In this document: positions 63,570-64,000 of the stretch, piece after piece
Layout of the letters: every line of letters begins with the position of its first letter
Position numbering within the stretch: position 1 is the stretch's first letter
From: Marinobacter vinifirmus
Lineage (GTDB): Bacteria; Pseudomonadota; Gammaproteobacteria; Pseudomonadales; Oleiphilaceae
Assembly (NCBI RefSeq): GCF_002258215.1
Contig: NZ_NEFY01000013.1
Coordinates: 1-64,000, forward strand
Reading direction: 5' to 3'
Length of the DNA: 64,000 nt
Notes under the pieces: generated by a model
Told to the model about the DNA's origin: nothing
Databases searched by the model: none
Seen by the model: the letters and a program-made list of their open reading frames with translations, nothing else
Program-made: the position numbers and the translations under genes

Positions 63570-64000
63570 ATGATTAAAGGTTTAGCCATTACGCCTCCGG
63601 TATTGGGGCGTATCAGCATTGGCCGGGTTGTTGAAAAGAATGGCATTCGGCTACCCAAGAAAGACGATCAATTCACCATCACCTCTCAGATCCAGGAAAA
63701 GGATGGTTGGGTTTTACACCCCATGGACGAAGAGCTTAGAAAGGATGCGCCAAACGGCAAACTGCGGACTATCCCGGTACGCATGCTCTTCAACGACGCG
63801 GATCTCAACCTGCGGGCTGAGTACACCATGTTTGACCGCAAAAGCGGGCGCCCCATGTGCGTAGGCAATGGCGATACCTGTAAGCGCCTGACGCAGTCGG
63901 GAGTTCAGTCTTTGCCATGCCCGGGGCCGACTCTCTGTGAGTTCGGCAAAGGCGGCCTATGCAAGCCGTATGGCCGTCTGAACGTGAAGATCAGTGAGGA
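63570..64000 (+). CDS. Gp3-like/recombination-directionality-type Cys-rich protein (partial, runs off end)
   Basis: ATG 63570 after AGGAGAG. MIKGLAITPPVLGRISIGRV and the rest match a family usually labelled hydrolase or metal-binding protein, related to the Gp3-like recombination directionality factors. Cys residues MCVGNGDTCKR, LPCPGPTLCEFGKGGLCKP form a likely zinc site. Open to the window end, at least 143 residues. Confidence 0.8.
   Translation, partial: MIKGLAITPPVLGRISIGRVVEKNGIRLPKKDDQFTITSQIQEKDGWVLHPMDEELRKDAPNGKLRTIPVRMLFNDADLNLRAEYTMFDRKSGRPMCVGNGDTCKRLTQSGVQSLPCPGPTLCEFGKGGLCKPYGRLNVKISE

Overview
The window reads as chromosome of a marine gammaproteobacterium, most likely Marinobacter or a close relative. 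This is an inference from gene content (SstT, PhoD, DUF3360 transporter, TopB, BolA, YciO, condensin-like Mks genes) and protein style; no rRNA or tRNA is present to confirm it. I saw no CRISPR array.

Region 1, 1-28.1 kb, is mostly housekeeping-type chromosome. It opens with an intact IS630-family element (1-1135) abutting a broken DsbA-family isomerase gene. Then come a Na+/serine-threonine symporter, a shikimate kinase, a coupled pair of secreted phosphatases, a PAS histidine kinase with its OmpR-type regulator, topoisomerase III, bolA, yciO and a metallo-beta-lactamase-fold hydrolase. A four-gene MukBEF-like/Wadjet-like operon follows (toprim protein, SMC ATPase, kleisin, MksE) in which every junction is an 8-nt overlap. 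After it lie a diguanylate cyclase, a DUF3360 permease, a REP-like palindrome, two short-chain dehydrogenases and a RES/Xre toxin-antitoxin pair under a 45-bp palindromic operator.

Region 2, about 28.1-60.9 kb, is a metal-resistance and redox island bounded by degraded transposase genes. From left to right it holds: a truncated CcdA; a copper-type cluster (Met-rich protein, DUF411 protein, beta-propeller, cytochrome c, multicopper oxidase, CopA ATPase, tiny membrane proteins); a mer operon (merR divergent from merT-merP-merA) with a textbook MerR promoter; a thiol-redox/copper-chaperone run (DsbG, ScsB-type DsbD, a separate DsbD-alpha domain, SCO, TlpA); a CadR/CDF/LspA unit; a 1-Cys peroxiredoxin; CcmF-G-H-I and Lgt; and a TetR-regulated RND efflux operon. 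The outer-membrane partner and the LysR regulator next to the pump are fused remnants left by a deletion. The common theme is metal detoxification joined to periplasmic thiol control, cytochrome c maturation and lipoprotein maturation. Three promoters have the 19-bp spacer that MerR-family activators need, and a fourth is a weaker match.

Region 3, 61-64 kb, starts a mobile-element backbone (ICE or plasmid type): a zinc-ribbon/glycine-rich protein with a ribosome-binding site inside a nested hairpin, a DUF932 protein, a YqaJ-family exonuclease and a Gp3-like Cys-rich protein that runs off the end. Hairpins with T tracts separate the last three genes.
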